From Bordetella parapertussis (lineage in GTDB: Bacteria; Pseudomonadota; Gammaproteobacteria; Burkholderiales; Burkholderiaceae_B), in contig CAMBLP010000100.1 of the NCBI GenBank assembly GCA_945868195.1, forward strand, positions 1 to 7,983: a DNA stretch of 7,983 nt, read 5' to 3'. The position numbers and the translations under genes were made by a program. How positions within the stretch are numbered: position 1 is the stretch's first letter; each line of letters begins with the position of its first letter. Below, one piece after another: positions 5,454 to 7,983 of the stretch. The notes under the pieces were generated by a model. It was not told the origin of the DNA. It was given only the letters and a program-made list of their open reading frames with translations, and made no database searches.

Positions 5454-6545
5454 CTACAGCTCAGGCGTCAATGCCACGTTATTGAGCTTATTGAGCGTCT
5501 CAGGCCACTGACGCTTTTGAGCGGATTGCAGCAACACCCTGCCCCAAGACATCCAGCCATCCCAGCCAATACGTTTATCCCAAGAGTTACCCCAACAAGC
5601 TGCAGTTTGCACGCCCGCTTCGGCATACTGACGACCCAAATCAAAGTTGCGCTCAGTCATATGGAGTTGTGACAACACCATATAAGGCTCGGCGACCCAA
5701 GGATTGAGTTTAATCGCCTGCTCGAGTACCGCCGCTGTAGCAGTCGATGACATGAGTGGTTGGCTTTGTTGCATCACCGACCAATACAAGGCCGCAGCCG
5801 CCGCTTCGTCACCAGGTGCCATCACTTGTCTGCCATGATCAAACACGGGAGGCTGTGGTAACTGATTCTTCAATCCGGGCTGTTGGAGATAATTGCCTAA
5901 ACGTGAAATCTGTCCCCAGCGATACGTCGTCGGTCGCATCGGACCCGGCCACAAGGCGGCCGCCCAGTGTTGTTGAGCAGGTTGTGGTTTGTAGTCCGGA
6001 TAGCCCATGTAGATGTCATCTTGCCAGCTATACCATTGCTCGCAAATATCGGCCATGCTCACGACAATGAAAGCCGCGACATCGCGGGCGGGCAACACAA
6101 AAGGCGCGCCGTGTAGCGTGATGGTCAGACTACCATCGCTCTTAAGGTTGCCTTTGAATAGCTCACCCAAAAACTCGGTGCGCGACATCACACAAAATAA
6201 ATAGATCAAACGCTCAGCATCTTCACCGACGGCTTCTTGCAAGCGACCCCGTTCGCTCTTGGGATCAAACTTCATCAGATCCACATGCGCGTTGCCATAG
6301 ACGCTGTGCAAGAGACCAAGTTGACGCACATATTTAGGCTGTTGCCACAAGGTCAACGTTCGCGTCACGCCAATCAAGTGATGCCGAAAGGTGCCGGCCT
6401 TGTGCCAATCCTGTCCGACACCTCGGCCTAGCACCAAGGGCATCACAGGACCAAGATCCGGATCATGCTGCAACCACTCCTCGTCCAGCAAACTGATCGC
6501 TCTGGCAAGTTGAGATGGATCGAGTGTCGGCAGCGGCGTGGTCAT
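5454..6545 (-). CDS. DUF6817-like protein with a TPR-like C-terminal half, function unknown
   Basis: I chose the ATG at 6545, giving 363 residues, because AGGA lies 8 bases before it and the start falls 20 bases after the upstream gene's stop. A longer frame from 6629 would overlap that gene. Residues 48-85 (H48, FRHHLIGV with H55 and H56, then LLHSVYG with H80) and later MADICEQ (D166) resemble a histidine-rich, HD-like domain of the DUF6817 type. The usual HD pair is replaced by His-Ser at residues 80-81. LYWSVMQQ (253-260) opens the C-terminal part. AAVLEQAIKLNPWVAEPYMVL (271-291) and the helix after it look like a tetratricopeptide repeat. A tryptophan-rich stretch follows (W318, W322, W328, W331, W334). 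From memory, plants and algae have proteins of similar layout. No signal peptide or membrane segment is seen. The gene is probably cotranscribed with the amidohydrolase. The domain call is moderately sure and no activity can be assigned. Confidence 0.7.
   Translation of the reverse strand: MTTPLPTLDPSQLARAISLLDEEWLQHDPDLGPVMPLVLGRGVGQDWHKAGTFRHHLIGVTRTLTLWQQPKYVRQLGLLHSVYGNAHVDLMKFDPKSERGRLQEAVGEDAERLIYLFCVMSRTEFLGELFKGNLKSDGSLTITLHGAPFVLPARDVAAFIVVSMADICEQWYSWQDDIYMGYPDYKPQPAQQHWAAALWPGPMRPTTYRWGQISRLGNYLQQPGLKNQLPQPPVFDHGRQVMAPGDEAAAAALYWSVMQQSQPLMSSTATAAVLEQAIKLNPWVAEPYMVLSQLHMTERNFDLGRQYAEAGVQTAACWGNSWDKRIGWDGWMSWGRVLLQSAQKRQWPETLNKLNNVALTPEL
5479..5496. repeat. Tandem 9-bp direct repeat in the C-terminal codons of the DUF6817-like gene
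   Basis: TTATTGAGC occurs twice in direct succession (5479-5487 and 5488-5496). On the minus strand it encodes Leu-Asn-Lys-Leu-Asn-Asn. The unit is a multiple of three, so it keeps the reading frame. It is most simply a small slippage duplication. The second copy overlaps the 5' arm of the hairpin at 5494-5515. Confidence 0.6.
5494..5518 (+). terminator. Possible intrinsic terminator of the plus-strand operon, inside the convergent gene
   Basis: AGCGTC (5494-5499) pairs perfectly with GACGCT (5510-5515) around a 10-base loop. In an alternative fold the inner bases CAG (5501-5503) and CTG (5508-5510) pair around GCCA. A short T-run (5515-5518) follows. It lies about 70 bases after the cho stop, within the last codons of the minus-strand gene. 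The U-tract is only four bases, so this is a weaker candidate than the one at 419-454. Confidence 0.4.
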
Positions 6546-6553
6546 ACGTGATG

Positions 6554-6557
6554 TCCT
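6554..6557 (-). promoter_or_regulatory. Ribosome binding site that decides the start at 6545
   Basis: On the minus strand an AGGA sits 8 bases before the ATG at 6545, in the 20-base gap after the amidohydrolase stop. No equally good site supports the upstream in-frame start at 6629. Confidence 0.5.
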
Positions 6558-6565
6558 AGAGTATT

Positions 6566-7983
6566 TTAAATAACTGGGCGAGACAGCACACGTCCAGGTC
6601 GCGCACCAGTGGCCTTGCCCTGATCCCACACCACCGCGCCATTCACGATCACTGAATTGATACCGCGCGCCATGGCAATCGGATTGTCATACGTCGCGAC
6701 TTCGTCGATAGTTTCTTCGTTAAATAACGTTAAGTCTGCGAAGGCGCCTTCTTTCAAGACACCGCGATCCGTCAAGCCAAAGTTCACGGCCGTCAGACCC
6801 GTCATCTTGTGCACGGCTGTTTCAAGCGTGAACAGGCCCAGGCCGCGACGGTAGTGACCGAGAACACGAGGAAACGTTGACCACAAGCGCGGATGCGGTG
6901 AAGTATCGTGGGGCAAGCCATCCGAACCAATCATGGTGGGACCGAACTTCATGATTTTCTGGACATCGCCCTCGTCCATGCGGAAATAAATCGCGCCGGC
7001 AGGTAAGAGTCGCTCGACAGCTTCGGCTTGCGTCACACCCATTTTTTCGGCGATCTTGTCGAGATCCTGTCCTGCATATTCAGGTAAAGTTTTCGACCAC
7101 GTGACGATGACGCGCGCCGAGTTCTCGGCACGACTCATCGACAAAACGGTCGAACCTGCCGCGTAGGGATAACAGTCCAGACAAATCGGCTGCTTGGCCA
7201 TGCTCTTGCGAATAAACTCAAGCGTTTCATCCGAGCGCCCATAATTGTTAGCACCAATGACTTTGTGGTGGGAAATCACCACCGGGACGCCGACTTCGCG
7301 ACCGATACGAAAGGTCTCTTCGAGAGAATCCATGACACCATCGGCTTCGTCACGCATGTGCGTGCAATACAAGCCGTTATATTTTTTCAAAGGACGACAT
7401 ATCTCGATGACTTCCTCGGTCGGTGCCGCGACCGCGGGCTCGTAGAACAAACCTGTCGAAACACCGATCGCGCCCGCCTGCATGGCCTCGACCACAAGCT
7501 CTCGCATCTGATCTATTTGAGCGGGCGTCGCGGGCTTTTCCAAATCATCCATCGTGGCGACACGCAAGGTTGTATGGCCCACGAGCATCGCGCGATTTGT
7601 CGTAGAAGGTTCGGCGCGCAACGCATCCAGATATTCAGTGAAGCTACGAAATTTAAACCAATGCCCTTCATCATCGAGCAAGTTAAGGGGCGGCGTCACA
7701 GGATCTGGGATCGGACGTGGCATTGGCGCTAACGAAACGCCACAATTGCCACCGATAATCGTGGTCACGCCTTGGCTGACCTTTGGCGTCATCTCGGGAC
7801 TCGACAGCATCATGCGATCATCGTGGGTATGCGCATCGATAAAACCTGGTGCAGCAACTTGCCCCTTTAAATCGATTTCCTGCTTACCCGTGCAACCCGC
7901 GAGATCACCAATTTTGGCGATGCGGTCACCATTAATGCCGATATCGCCCTTAAAGCGGTCTGCACCAGTGCCGTCGATCACGA
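6566..7983 (-). CDS. N-acyl-D-amino-acid deacylase / D-aminoacylase family amidohydrolase (N-terminus outside window)
   Basis: The frame runs off the right edge. The GTG at 7981 is the valine of the usual xVIDGTG start region, and only about ten to twenty residues are probably missing. Counting from that GTG, the amidohydrolase metal motif is H51 and H53 in PGFIDAHTHDD. C80 in GGNCG matches the cysteine ligand typical of D-aminoacylases. H208 (CTHMRDEAD), H238 (ISHHKV) and catalytic D354 (IGSDGLP) follow. Spacings from the first His to the Cys (29), between the later histidines (30) and from there to Asp (116) equal those I recall for the Alcaligenes D-aminoacylase (H67, C96, H220, H250, D366). 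The C-terminal GAFADLTLFNEETI and AVVWDQGKATGARPGRVL rebuild the small beta domain. The expected reaction is zinc-dependent hydrolysis of N-acyl-D-amino acids in the cytoplasm. D-glutamate- or D-aspartate-specific relatives, or other acylated substrates, cannot be excluded. Confidence 0.9.
   Translation of the reverse strand, partial: VIDGTGADRFKGDIGINGDRIAKIGDLAGCTGKQEIDLKGQVAAPGFIDAHTHDDRMMLSSPEMTPKVSQGVTTIIGGNCGVSLAPMPRPIPDPVTPPLNLLDDEGHWFKFRSFTEYLDALRAEPSTTNRAMLVGHTTLRVATMDDLEKPATPAQIDQMRELVVEAMQAGAIGVSTGLFYEPAVAAPTEEVIEICRPLKKYNGLYCTHMRDEADGVMDSLEETFRIGREVGVPVVISHHKVIGANNYGRSDETLEFIRKSMAKQPICLDCYPYAAGSTVLSMSRAENSARVIVTWSKTLPEYAGQDLDKIAEKMGVTQAEAVERLLPAGAIYFRMDEGDVQKIMKFGPTMIGSDGLPHDTSPHPRLWSTFPRVLGHYRRGLGLFTLETAVHKMTGLTAVNFGLTDRGVLKEGAFADLTLFNEETIDEVATYDNPIAMARGINSVIVNGAVVWDQGKATGARPGRVLSRPVI

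Noticed and set aside
6546..6629. N-terminal extension of the DUF6817-like protein to a start at 6629
   Set aside because: It would overlap the end of the amidohydrolase gene by 64 bases, and the added residues look like a read-through frame. The ATG at 6545 has a well-spaced AGGA and starts in the 20-base gap.
7265..7732. 155-residue open frame on the plus strand
   Set aside because: It is antisense to the amidohydrolase region that holds the H208 and H238 motifs. It is a shadow frame without recognisable domains.
7979..7981. GTG as the start of the amidohydrolase
   Set aside because: It aligns with the valine of the VIDGTG stretch, which in this family follows an N-terminal strand of about ten or more residues that lies outside the window.
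1..7983. Mobile element, phage, defence system, tRNA or CRISPR signals
   Set aside because: I read both strands for transposase-like frames, long terminal inverted repeats, spaced direct repeats and tRNA cloverleaf sequences and found none. Gene content and base use appear even along the window. A tRNAscan or repeat-finder run would settle it.

Overview
The window looks like ordinary proteobacterial chromosome. Eight protein-coding genes fill nearly all of it, and I see no RNA gene, CRISPR array, insertion sequence, phage gene or attachment site. The pairing of a YaeQ-family protein with a Cho-type endonuclease, together with Shine-Dalgarno-like start regions and moderate GC content, suggests a gamma- or betaproteobacterium. 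The genus cannot be told from this window. No stretch longer than about 100 bases lacks a gene.

Layout. (1) 1-411 (+): the C-terminal part of a haloacid-dehalogenase-type HAD hydrolase whose start lies off the left edge. (2) 414-950 (-): yaeQ, convergent with gene 1 and separated from it by 2 bases. An intrinsic terminator that can serve gene 1 lies inside the 3' end of yaeQ. (3) 951-1047: a short divergent intergenic region with a possible yaeQ promoter and a small inverted repeat. (4) 1048-5425 (+): a tight four-gene cluster consisting of an MhpD-like hydratase, an alpha-methylacyl-CoA racemase-like family III CoA-transferase, a COG2509-type FAD-dependent oxidoreductase, and the UvrC-like endonuclease Cho. 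The gaps are 15, -4 and 14 bases, so one transcript is likely. (5) 5454-7983 (-): a two-gene unit in which a D-aminoacylase-type amidohydrolase, cut by the right edge, is followed 20 bases later by a DUF6817-like/TPR-like protein. It converges on the plus-strand cluster.

How the genes work together. The hydratase and the racemase-like protein could both act on small organic acids or their CoA esters, but no complete pathway is visible. The FAD protein belongs to a family without a settled function. Cho belongs to nucleotide excision repair and has no obvious biochemical link to the genes before it. D-aminoacylases release D-amino acids from N-acyl-D-amino acids; the partner protein has no known link to that reaction.

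Nothing here amounts to a clear new system. The points most worth checking are the DUF6817-like/TPR-like gene next to the amidohydrolase, the four-cysteine iron-sulfur-type motif in Cho and its placement in a metabolic operon, and the terminators embedded in the coding sequence of convergent neighbours.
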